A stretch of 64,000 bases of DNA, from NCBI GenBank assembly GCA_019694675.1, contig JAIBBK010000002.1, forward strand, positions 1 through 64,000, read 5' to 3'. This document shows, piece after piece, positions 18,512 through 25,885 of this stretch. Source of the stretch: Ignavibacteria bacterium (GTDB taxonomy: Bacteria; Bacteroidota; Ignavibacteria; Tepidaquicellales; Tepidaquicellaceae). The position numbers were made by a program, and so were the translations under genes. The notes under the pieces are model-generated. The model was not told the origin of the DNA. It saw nothing but the letters and a program-made list of their open reading frames with translations, and ran no database searches. Numbering within the stretch: the first letter of the stretch is position 1; every line of letters begins with the position of its first letter.

Positions 18512-19528
18512 TCAGTCTTTGCAGTTTGAAACGATCTCTTTTATGTCGATGCTCACCGGACAGCCTCTGGAGCATCTGCCGCAGCCTGTGCAAAGTATCT
18601 TTCCAAACTTATCCACATAGTACCTGAACTTGTGATTTATTCTCTGCCTGTATCTTTTGCTTTGAATGTCTCTCGGATTGTGGCCCGATGCATGAAGTGT
18701 AAAATGTCCGAACTGACAACCGTCCCAGTTCTTCATTCTCCTTCCCTCGGAATAGCTGTAATCCTCATCGACAATGTCAAAGCAATGGCAAACCGGACAG
18801 GCGAATGCACACTGCGCGCATGAAAGGCACACTTCTCCGATTCCGTCCCATTTCGGGCTTTCGAAATTCCTCCCAAGCCATTCGTGAACCTCATCCGGAT
18901 CGAATGCTGTTTCGGGATTCTTTGCCGCTGAAAGCACTTCCTCCGTTCTCTTAGTATCCGCATCGCACAGAAATCTGAAGTATGGCTCTATGAACTCTCT
19001 GCCCTTTTCTGTTACGATCCTCAGAGCAAACTCTTTGTCACTCAGAGGTATGAGGAAAAGGTCGGAGCCGTTCTCTGAAACGGGTGAGCATCCGACGGAA
19101 GTACAGAAGCAATACTCATCGTGAGTCTTGCACATCATTCCGATCATGATGAAATGCTTCGCGCGCAGATTGAAGAATTCGTCCCTGTAATCCCAGTTGA
19201 ACAGGTCTTTCATTATGTCTATCGAACCGGTATCGCAGGGCTTTGCCCCAAGTACGACTATCTTCCTTCCGTTAACGTCGGCATCTATGAGTGTGACGTC
19301 ATTCTTGCTTCTCTTGTAGTAAAGTACCGGCTCCGATTTTGGAAAGACGTATGACTTAAATGAGATCTTGGTTGGCAAAGCCTCCGGATCAAGTTTGATC
19401 TCAGATACATCCTTTACGATCACATACTCTGATTTGCCGGGTGCAAGAAGCGTATCTCCTTTCTTTATGACATCATCACATATTCGGAGCAGATCTTCTT
19501 TCAATATCAGTTTCTCTTCTGTCATCAC
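18512..19528 (-). CDS. flxB: FlxB-like 4Fe-4S electron-transfer subunit (HydB/AsrA type)
   Basis: 338 residues. The N-terminal two thirds resemble the sulfhydrogenase beta/anaerobic sulfite reductase A group (KISFKSYVFPKSEPVLYYK, VVLGAKPCDTGSIDIMKDLF). Near the C-terminus are two ferredoxin motifs, CLSCAQCAFACPVCHC (about 230-245) and CTGCGRCSRGCPVSI (about 315). A further cluster of cysteines is CFCTSVGCSP. It carries electrons between the flavin subunit FlxA and the rest of the complex. Both neighbours are separated by short gaps, fitting one operon. Confidence 0.85.
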   Translation of the reverse strand: MMTEEKLILKEDLLRICDDVIKKGDTLLAPGKSEYVIVKDVSEIKLDPEALPTKISFKSYVFPKSEPVLYYKRSKNDVTLIDADVNGRKIVVLGAKPCDTGSIDIMKDLFNWDYRDEFFNLRAKHFIMIGMMCKTHDEYCFCTSVGCSPVSENGSDLFLIPLSDKEFALRIVTEKGREFIEPYFRFLCDADTKRTEEVLSAAKNPETAFDPDEVHEWLGRNFESPKWDGIGEVCLSCAQCAFACPVCHCFDIVDEDYSYSEGRRMKNWDGCQFGHFTLHASGHNPRDIQSKRYRQRINHKFRYYVDKFGKILCTGCGRCSRGCPVSIDIKEIVSNCKD

Positions 19529-19559
19529 ACAAGCTCAATAATTATGTTCTGTTTTCATT

Positions 19560-20444
19560 TCACATGAACAGCTCATCGCTGTCTTTCTGATCGTAGCTCC
19601 CGACAAGTGTGGGATTGTCAGTGCTTTTGCCGGATTCATATCCGAACAGTTCCTTGGATTTCATAGCCATTTTCCTGTTGAGAAGTGAAAGCGGGATGTC
19701 CATCGGGCAGGCACGTTCGCACTCTCCGCATCCCGTGCATCTTCCGCTGAGATGAAGTGCACGCACAATGTTCCATGCAAAGTTTCCCCTTGAATGTGAA
19801 CTTGACTCGATCCATCTCGGAATTGTCTTATCGGTGATGCACCTCTGGCAGTAGCACAGTGGACAAACCGCCCTGCAGGCATAGCACTTGATGCATTTGT
19901 CAAACTGCTCTCTGAAGAATTCCATCCTCTTCGAGGGAGGGAGTTGTTCAATTTCGCTGAGATCATACTCTAGCTTTCCCGTGAACTTCGGAATCTCCCT
20001 CACTTCCCCAAAAGACTTGTCGGCATAAGTGGAAGACTGTGTATTGCACGAAATGCATTTGGCAGCGAGGTTGTCACCATTGAACTCGCATCCGAAATCC
20101 CTTACTACGCCGTGACAGTTCATGCTTAAGATCATGAGATTCTCCCTCCTGATCTGATTCTCCTGAATAAGGGCGACGATTGAACGGATGTCGCATGGTT
20201 TCGCAACTACTGCAAGTTTCCTTATCCCTTCCTTTGACCTGGCCAGCGCCTTTATTCGTGCCCTGTTCAGATATACAACGAGGTTATTCAGGCAGTATTC
20301 GTTGAGCACCAATCTTCTGCATTCATCAGGATCCGTAATTACCACGGGCCTTGTCCTTGCTTCGCCCACCTGCTCATAACCGATGACTGCCGCTACTTCT
20401 TTCTTCAAAAGCAATTCCCGGGCGAATCTTCTGAGCTCATCCAT
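19560..20444 (-). CDS. flxC: FlxC-like 4Fe-4S subunit
   Basis: 294 residues with an FrhB/FlxC-like N-terminal part (VVAKPCDIRSIVALIQENQI) and a cysteine-rich half. Motifs: CISCNTQSS (about 137), CIKCYACRAVCPLCYCQRC (about 191) and CTGCGECERACPMDIP (about 240). It probably holds two cubane clusters and links FlxB with FlxD. The start overlaps the end of flxD by eight bases, showing translational coupling. Confidence 0.82.
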   Translation of the reverse strand: MDELRRFARELLLKKEVAAVIGYEQVGEARTRPVVITDPDECRRLVLNEYCLNNLVVYLNRARIKALARSKEGIRKLAVVAKPCDIRSIVALIQENQIRRENLMILSMNCHGVVRDFGCEFNGDNLAAKCISCNTQSSTYADKSFGEVREIPKFTGKLEYDLSEIEQLPPSKRMEFFREQFDKCIKCYACRAVCPLCYCQRCITDKTIPRWIESSSHSRGNFAWNIVRALHLSGRCTGCGECERACPMDIPLSLLNRKMAMKSKELFGYESGKSTDNPTLVGSYDQKDSDELFM

Positions 20445-20964
20445 TGACTGCCTCCGCTTCTGTACATTGCTGAACCAGCTTCTCCTTCTCTTGCTCAGGG
20501 AATTCAGTTGTGAACTGCCTGTTCATTTCCTGATAACCCTTGAACGGGCCTATCATCTTGATATCGTTCGTTATCTTTGTTACAACATCTGCAAACTTTT
20601 TACCCTCCGAAGCAGAGATCCATGAGAACTGAAGCCGTTCTTTTTCAATGCCTGCAAAATCAAGCAGTGCATGAAACAAGTCCCACCTTCTTCTTGCATG
20701 AAAATTGCCCGCGTTGTAATGACAATCGTTGGGATGGCATCCGGATACCAGCACTCCGTCCGCGCCACGCTCGAAGGCCTTGAGAATGAAGACCGGATCG
20801 ACCGCACCCGAACACATTACTCTTATGATCTTCATGTTTGCCGGATACTTCAGGCGCGACGTGCCGGCAAGATCAGCGCCGGCATATGTGCACCAGTTGC
20901 ATACAAATGCAACTATCTTTGGTTCCCATCCGTTCTCAATGTGTTTTTCTTTATTATCCATCAC
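20437..20964 (-). CDS. flxD: FlxD / MvhD-type [2Fe-2S] subunit
   Basis: 175 residues carrying the MvhD (methyl-viologen-reducing hydrogenase delta) domain: FVCNWCTYAGADLAG, RVMCSGAVDPVFILKAFERGADGVLVSGCHPNDCHY. The conserved cysteines bind a [2Fe-2S] cluster that delivers electrons to HdrA. In methanogens the partner is a NiFe hydrogenase; here no MvhA/MvhG gene is present and Flx subunits take its place. Between hdrA and flxC in the operon. Confidence 0.92.
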   Translation of the reverse strand: MMDNKEKHIENGWEPKIVAFVCNWCTYAGADLAGTSRLKYPANMKIIRVMCSGAVDPVFILKAFERGADGVLVSGCHPNDCHYNAGNFHARRRWDLFHALLDFAGIEKERLQFSWISASEGKKFADVVTKITNDIKMIGPFKGYQEMNRQFTTEFPEQEKEKLVQQCTEAEAVNG

Positions 20965-21031
20965 TCTAAAAAATTATCATGTCCCGACAATATGTCACAT
21001 CATGATGATTGACAGCCTTATTACGAAATAT

Positions 21032-23029
21032 TCATAATGCGGCGATCTCAGCGAAGATCTCTTCATTGTTGAATCCGGCAAGTTCAATAGACTTGGACAG
21101 GCAAGTTGCCGTGCACGTCCCGCATCCCTGGCAAACACCCTGATTTATATAGGCCACTTCCTTGTAGACCACGCCGTTCATGTCTTTGATGTCTCTTACC
21201 TCTACAGCGCCGAACGGACAGACCTTCCTGCAGTAGAAACATCCCGCGCACAGATCTTCATTCACTCTTGCAACTACGGGTTCTCTTTCAAGCGAATCTG
21301 ATGAGAAGAGAATGATCGCTTTGCTGGCTGCTGCGGAGGCCATTGCAACCGATTCGGGAATATCTCTTGGCGCATTGCAGGCGCCGGCAAGGAACACTCC
21401 AGCAGTTGTGCTTTCAACCGGCTTCAGCTTTGGGTGCGACTCGTTATAGAAACCGTACTTGTCGTAGGGTATTCCTACTTTCTGTGCAAGTCCGGGAGCA
21501 TTGTCATGCGGGATCATCGCCGATGCAAGCACAACCATGTCCGCATCTATATTCACCGGTACACCTGCTATCGTATCTTCACCCTTTACAATATATTTCC
21601 CGTTCTCTTCATAGATCCTCGAAACTCTGCCCCTGATGTAGTTCACATGGTCTTCTTCAATTGCCCTTCTTACAAACTCCTCATACATTTTCCCGCCGGC
21701 TCTAATATCCATGTAGAATACGTAAGCCTCGCCGTCATGAACTTTGTGCCTGAAAAGCATCGCCTGCTTGGCGGTGTACATACAGCATATCTTGCTGCAG
21801 TAAGAAATTCCCTTGGCGGGATCTCTTGAGCCGACACACTGAATGAACACAATCTTCTTTGGTTCTTTTCCGTCAGAAGGCCTTTTGATCTCTCCCGATG
21901 TAGGTCCGGAAGCGCTCGCAATTCTCTCGAACTGCAAGCCGTCAATCACATCCTTATATTTTCCGTATCCGTATTCCCCGTACCCTTTATATTTTGATCC
22001 GAGGGGTTGCTTGCCAATGCTGTAAAGTTTGTAGCCCGTTGCCACAATGACAGCGCCAACGTCAGCCACCATCATTGTATCCTTCTGATCAAAATCAATG
22101 GCCTGCCTGTCACATGCCTTCACGCACATTCCGCATTTGCCGTTCCTGTAGTAAGTGCAAACAGATTCATCTATCACGGGAATATTCGGAACTGCCTGCG
22201 GGAACGGAATATAGACTGCGGGCCTGTAAGCAAGGCCTTCTTCAAAACTGCTGAATGCTTTTTTCTTTATCGGACATTTGGAGACGCATTGTCCGCATCC
22301 TGAACATATGTCCTCATTGATATGCCTTGCCTTCTTCCGGATGGTTGCTTTGAAATTACCGATGAAGCCTTCGATCTTTTCAACTTCAGAGTATGTGAGG
22401 AGTTTGATACGCGGATGCTGATTAACTTCCACCATTCTCGGAGTGAGGATGCATTGCGAGCAGTCAAGTGTCGGAAAAGTTTCGGAGAGCTGGCTCATGT
22501 GTCCTCCTATGGAAGGCTCTTTCTCCACAAGCACAACATCATATCCTGCATTGGCAACGTCAAGCGCTGCCTGAATACCTGCTATCCCCCCGCCTATCAC
22601 AAGCACTCTTTTGGTTACAGGCACTTTGATCTTGGAAAGCGGCTTGTCCCTCTTCACTTTCTCCACAGCCATTCTGACCAGCTCTATGGCTTTCTGAGTT
22701 GCAGACTCAACATCTTCATGAACCCATGAGCAGTGTTCCCGGAGATTTGCAATTTCCACAAGAAATGGATTTATGCCCGCTGCAACTGCAGCGCTCCGGA
22801 ATGTCCTTTCGTGCATATTGGGAGAACAGGATCCGACAACTATTGCATCGAGTTTGTGGATCTCAACAGCGTCTTTTATAAGCTTCTGCCCGGGATCCGA
22901 GCACATGTATTTGTAGTCAATCGAAAACTCAACTCCCGGAATCTTCTCGCAGGTTTCAGCAACTCTCGGACAGTCAACTGTCCGGCTGATATTCTCCCCG
23001 CAATGACATATGAATACTCCAATCTTCAT
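21032..23029 (-). CDS. hdrA: heterodisulfide reductase subunit A-like, electron-bifurcating flavoprotein
   Basis: 665 residues. N-terminal HdrA domain MKIGVFICHCGENISRTVDCP, then the FAD-binding VLVIGGGIAGIQAALDVANAG (about 146-166). An HdrA-specific cysteine region follows (FPTLDCSQCILTPRMVE), then CSGCGQCVSKCP, and after it CTYYRNGKCGMCVKAC. C-terminal ferredoxin domain with CAGCFYCRKVCPFGA and CQGCGTCTATCLS; the last lacks the usual Pro after the fourth Cys. HdrA splits electron pairs, sending one to ferredoxin and one to HdrB. No selenocysteine codon is seen in the usual positions. Confidence 0.95.
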   Translation of the reverse strand: MKIGVFICHCGENISRTVDCPRVAETCEKIPGVEFSIDYKYMCSDPGQKLIKDAVEIHKLDAIVVGSCSPNMHERTFRSAAVAAGINPFLVEIANLREHCSWVHEDVESATQKAIELVRMAVEKVKRDKPLSKIKVPVTKRVLVIGGGIAGIQAALDVANAGYDVVLVEKEPSIGGHMSQLSETFPTLDCSQCILTPRMVEVNQHPRIKLLTYSEVEKIEGFIGNFKATIRKKARHINEDICSGCGQCVSKCPIKKKAFSSFEEGLAYRPAVYIPFPQAVPNIPVIDESVCTYYRNGKCGMCVKACDRQAIDFDQKDTMMVADVGAVIVATGYKLYSIGKQPLGSKYKGYGEYGYGKYKDVIDGLQFERIASASGPTSGEIKRPSDGKEPKKIVFIQCVGSRDPAKGISYCSKICCMYTAKQAMLFRHKVHDGEAYVFYMDIRAGGKMYEEFVRRAIEEDHVNYIRGRVSRIYEENGKYIVKGEDTIAGVPVNIDADMVVLASAMIPHDNAPGLAQKVGIPYDKYGFYNESHPKLKPVESTTAGVFLAGACNAPRDIPESVAMASAAASKAIILFSSDSLEREPVVARVNEDLCAGCFYCRKVCPFGAVEVRDIKDMNGVVYKEVAYINQGVCQGCGTCTATCLSKSIELAGFNNEEIFAEIAAL

Positions 23030-23041
23030 CCGATATTCTCC

Positions 23042-23935
23042 TCATGCCTGAGCAGTTTGATTCATAATCTCATTTGGCATATTGAATCTGATGTAGTGAA
23101 GATCAATTCCCAGCTCTGACTCGGTGAATCCGAGAGACAGTCCGATCAGCTCAGTAAGGTACAGGACCGGAATCTCCTTATGGGAAGGATACATTCTCCT
23201 CATCACTCTCTGCCGCATATCGAGATTTGTATGGCACATGGGACAAGCGACAATTATCACATTTGCTCCGTGCATCAATGCATCATCAATGATCCTCTTC
23301 GAAAGATCAACTACAATGTCCCTTCTTGAAATTGAATGCGCTGCACCGCAGCATTCGGTCCGGTAATTCCATTCAACAACATCTGCACCTGTTGCCTTCA
23401 CAATCCTCTCCATTGAATCCGGCTGTTCACTGTCATCCGTATCTATCAGTTCCGGCGGTCTGACAAGCAGGCAGCCGTAATAGCATGCCGCTTTCAATCC
23501 CTTCATATCCCTCACTCTTCCTGACCCGATCAATCCGTTACTTGCCTTGTCAAAAAGATCGATCACATTGAGTATACTCGTGGTATTGGAAACGGATGCA
23601 GACAATAACTCTTCGACATCTTTCTTCGATTCAGGATGGTTCCTGCATTCCGCCTTTGTGGTAATGAGCCTGTTAAAGCAGGCAGCACAAGGAGCGACGA
23701 GCGTTTCCAATCCCTGCTGTTCTGCCAGAAGCATGTTCCGCATTGCAAGAGCATTTGCAAGCCGGTGGTTTGTGGCATGAGCGGAAGTGGCACCGCAACA
23801 TGACCAGTCATCGATCTCTTTGAGATCGATCCCGAGTTTGCCGGCAACCTTCAGCAGTGACATTTCATATTCCCTGGCAGAGCCTTTCTGAGAGCAACCC
23901 GGAAAGTAACCGTATGTAAGTCCTGCATCAGCCAT
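23042..23935 (-). CDS. hdrB: heterodisulfide reductase subunit B-like (CCG domains)
   Basis: 297 residues with two cysteine-rich CCG domains. First: GYFPGCSQKGSAREYE, DDWSCCGA, APCAACFNRL. Second: ACYYGCLLVRPPE, RTECCGAAHS, VACPMCHTNLD. These bind the two non-cubane iron-sulfur clusters that reduce disulfides in HdrB. The physiological disulfide (DsrC-like trisulfide, low-molecular-weight thiol or other) is not visible from the window. Overlaps hdrC by eight bases and lies 12 bases before hdrA. Confidence 0.95.
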   Translation of the reverse strand: MADAGLTYGYFPGCSQKGSAREYEMSLLKVAGKLGIDLKEIDDWSCCGATSAHATNHRLANALAMRNMLLAEQQGLETLVAPCAACFNRLITTKAECRNHPESKKDVEELLSASVSNTTSILNVIDLFDKASNGLIGSGRVRDMKGLKAACYYGCLLVRPPELIDTDDSEQPDSMERIVKATGADVVEWNYRTECCGAAHSISRRDIVVDLSKRIIDDALMHGANVIIVACPMCHTNLDMRQRVMRRMYPSHKEIPVLYLTELIGLSLGFTESELGIDLHYIRFNMPNEIMNQTAQA

Positions 23936-24569
23936 TGCGCTTTTTCTTATGTGTAGTTTTGCCGAAAATGTTCTTGATCGTTTTTCTGTCTTTCACCTTA
24001 TGCGGAAGAACAGAGAGTTTGCCTTTCAAGATCATTCCGGGAGCAGAGTCAACGTCCTGAAGTAATCTCAGGGTATTGAGCTTGTAGTCCGCAACCAGTC
24101 CGGCCTCGTAAGACCTTCCGAACAGTCTGACCTGCCTGAGGAATGCCTCATGAAAACTGCTTATTTCTTTCTCCTTTGTTTTGACACCCTTCTCAATGGA
24201 GATCTCGCGAACTGCATCCATGAATTTCGCAAGGTTGAAATCATTGGGACATCTGGTACTGCACGTAAGGCATCCTGCACAGAGCCATGGAGTGGTTGAA
24301 TTAAGCGCGGCCTGTTCCAGACCGAGCTGAACGAACCTCACAACCTTATTTGGAGAATCGGCCATATAATCTCTTACGGGACAGCCTGCGGAGCATTTTC
24401 CGCACTGATAGCAGAGGTTCACATCCTGGAATGTTTTTGCGGCTACTTCTTTGGCGATGTATGAGTGTGCGGCGTTGGGATAGACTTCATCTGAAGCTGT
24501 CTTGGCTGGGGCAGCGGGACCGAAACCCGGCTGGAGCACGTGGAAACCGTTTCTGAAAGAGTTTTTCAT
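23928..24569 (-). CDS. hdrC: heterodisulfide reductase subunit C-like ferredoxin
   Basis: 213 residues, first gene of the cluster. A 45-residue leader with Ala/Pro content precedes the two [4Fe-4S] motifs CYQCGKCSAGCPV (about 53) and CAGCLTCSTRCPN (about 97). Cluster spacing and the KFMDAVREISIEKGVKTKEKEISSFHEAFL segment are typical of HdrC. It wires HdrA to HdrB. The C-terminal tail is very basic (FGKTTHKKKRNG). A 9-bp inverted repeat lies 27 bases upstream of the start. Confidence 0.93.
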   Translation of the reverse strand: MKNSFRNGFHVLQPGFGPAAPAKTASDEVYPNAAHSYIAKEVAAKTFQDVNLCYQCGKCSAGCPVRDYMADSPNKVVRFVQLGLEQAALNSTTPWLCAGCLTCSTRCPNDFNLAKFMDAVREISIEKGVKTKEKEISSFHEAFLRQVRLFGRSYEAGLVADYKLNTLRLLQDVDSAPGMILKGKLSVLPHKVKDRKTIKNIFGKTTHKKKRNG

Positions 24570-24595
24570 TGCATACTTTTAGATCAGACATCGTT

Positions 24596-24624
24596 TCCGG
24601 CAGATGGTCTGGCTGTCTGCCGGA
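24596..24624. other. inverted repeat in the hdrC leader
   Basis: TCCGGCAGA (24596-24604) and TCTGCCGGA (24616-24624), 9 perfect pairs, 11-base loop, 27 bases before the hdrC ATG. On the minus strand no T-run follows, so it is not a typical terminator; it may be a leader hairpin or protein-binding site. Confidence 0.4.
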
Positions 24625-24701
24625 CAATCATCACTTATTCACTTTCGGTATAAAATTAGTCAGTTTTTGGTCAATGAAATAGGACAAAAAAAATCTCCGC
24701 G

Positions 24702-24729
24702 GGCGGCGGGAATATATATTCCCGCCGCC
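24702..24729. repeat. 28-bp perfect palindrome with GC arms and AATATATATT core
   Basis: GGCGGCGGG, AATATATATT, CCCGCCGCC: fully self-complementary. Short flanking CTCC/GGAG extend the symmetry after a three-base bulge on one side. It lies 25 bases past the end of the degenerate transposase-like gene and shares an identical 22-base centre with the palindrome inside that gene (24999-25020). Confidence 0.85.
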
Positions 24730-24753
24730 GGAGCGAAGGAGTTGATGCCGGCT

Positions 24754-25362
24754 TCAGTTCTCTCCGGCGAGGAATTTTCCGCATAGTTCATAATCCACAT
24801 AGCAGAATGTATTACGCTTCTGTCCGATCTTCTCCCACTTGTTCTTCAAATGCACAAGACACTTGCTGAACTCCGCCACTGTTGTTACATCAAGTGATTT
24901 GAAGGACTCCTCCCACTGAAATTTGCCGAATGGCTTCATATCACCGTACTTCAGCCTGAAGCGCTTCATATACTTCTCAAGCTGGTCTGGAAAACCAAGG
25001 CGGGAATATATATTCCCGCCCCCAACTCCCGTAAACCCCATCACCATATTCATATGCAGTGAACTCACCCTCTTCACGTTCTGCATTATCCTGGAACAGC
25101 CATCATCACCTCTACTTTTTATCAGCATGTCAAATCCCGTCTCCGAGATCTTGTAACAATACACATCATACTCCTTAGCCACACTGCCGTAAAAAATTGC
25201 ATCCGATAATATCTCGCACATGATATCATCTTCCATGATCGACGATCTCTTCGACACTACTGTTGATAGGAATTTCACTTCCGGTACTGTTTCCCTCTTC
25301 ATCGCTTCATCGTTTGATTCAAATGACCGTCGCAATTTTGCCATGAAGTCTTCCAGTGTCAA
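24754..25362 (-). CDS. degenerate Y1/RAYT-type transposase-like protein
   Basis: 202 residues from a TTG (an ATG at 25344 is an alternative). The order of segments follows REP-associated/IS200-like Y1 proteins: YDVYCYKISETGFDMLIKS where the MPNHxHLLL block is expected, then GCSRIMQNVKRVSSLHMN, and near the C-terminus FGKFQWEESFKSLDVTTVAEF, like the FqWq-sFhD block. The His-x-His metal motif is gone (SETGFDML), and the region holding the usual N-terminal motif is absent. It therefore seems inactive as a nuclease or a domesticated derivative. A 22-bp palindrome sits in frame in the variable linker, encoding GNIYSR. Family assignment is by pattern only. Confidence 0.45.
   Translation of the reverse strand: MTLEDFMAKLRRSFESNDEAMKRETVPEVKFLSTVVSKRSSIMEDDIMCEILSDAIFYGSVAKEYDVYCYKISETGFDMLIKSRGDDGCSRIMQNVKRVSSLHMNMVMGFTGVGGGNIYSRLGFPDQLEKYMKRFRLKYGDMKPFGKFQWEESFKSLDVTTVAEFSKCLVHLKNKWEKIGQKRNTFCYVDYELCGKFLAGEN
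24999..25020. repeat. 22-bp palindrome inside the transposase-like gene
   Basis: GGCGGG, AATATATATT, CCCGCC: perfect, and identical to the centre of the 24702-24729 element. It interrupts the linker of the transposase-like reading frame without breaking it. Confidence 0.85.
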
Positions 25363-25459
25363 TACATTTCGCGGATTCCTGATAACCCTTCAAGACATCA
25401 CTCATAAGCTTTCGGCAATTCATAACTTCTGTTGATTTCTTTTCATATCTTGCATTATT

Positions 25460-25813
25460 GTGGATCTTGAATCATTCAGAAAATACTGCCTCGCCAGGAA
25501 AGGCGTAACCGAAGACTTTCCGTTCGGAGAAGATACTCTTGTCTATAAGGTCATGGGAAAGATCTTTGCAATTACGTCGTTCGATTCGCCTCTTTCAGTG
25601 AATCTGAAATGCGATCCGGAAAGGGCGGTTGAACTGCGTGAAAGATATGAAGGCATTGTGCCAGGGTATCACATGAATAAGAAACACTGGAATACAGTTG
25701 ATTTTGAAAGCGGAATTCCGCACTCAGAACTCAGACAGTTCATTGATCATTCCTATGAACTTGTCGTAAGTTCACTTCCGCGCAAAGTGAAGGCAATGCT
25801 GGAATCGATGTGA
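25460..25813 (+). CDS. MmcQ/YjbR family DNA-binding-like protein
   Basis: 117 residues from GTG: LESFRKYCLARKGVTEDFPFGEDTLVYKVMGKIFAI, SVNLKCDPERAVELRERYEGIVPGYHMNKKHWNTV and ELRQFIDHSYELVVSSLPRK. These are the signatures of the MmcQ/YjbR family, a CyaY-like fold with a double-wing DNA-binding motif; its function is not settled. First gene of the plus-strand run to 31642. Confidence 0.88.
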   Translation: MDLESFRKYCLARKGVTEDFPFGEDTLVYKVMGKIFAITSFDSPLSVNLKCDPERAVELRERYEGIVPGYHMNKKHWNTVDFESGIPHSELRQFIDHSYELVVSSLPRKVKAMLESM

Positions 25814-25885
25814 ACGATTCCGTTTCACCGGCCGGTTACTGCACGAAACTGCTGCAAACGATTTTCACATAAATAGTGAACAACA

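Noticed and set aside
24604..24786. 60-codon plus-strand frame upstream of hdrC
   Set aside because: Passes through the hairpin and the palindrome; residues are explained by the repeats and there is no start signal.
24702..25020. CRISPR-like array from the two palindromes
   Set aside because: Only two copies about 270 bases apart, no regular spacers and no cas genes.
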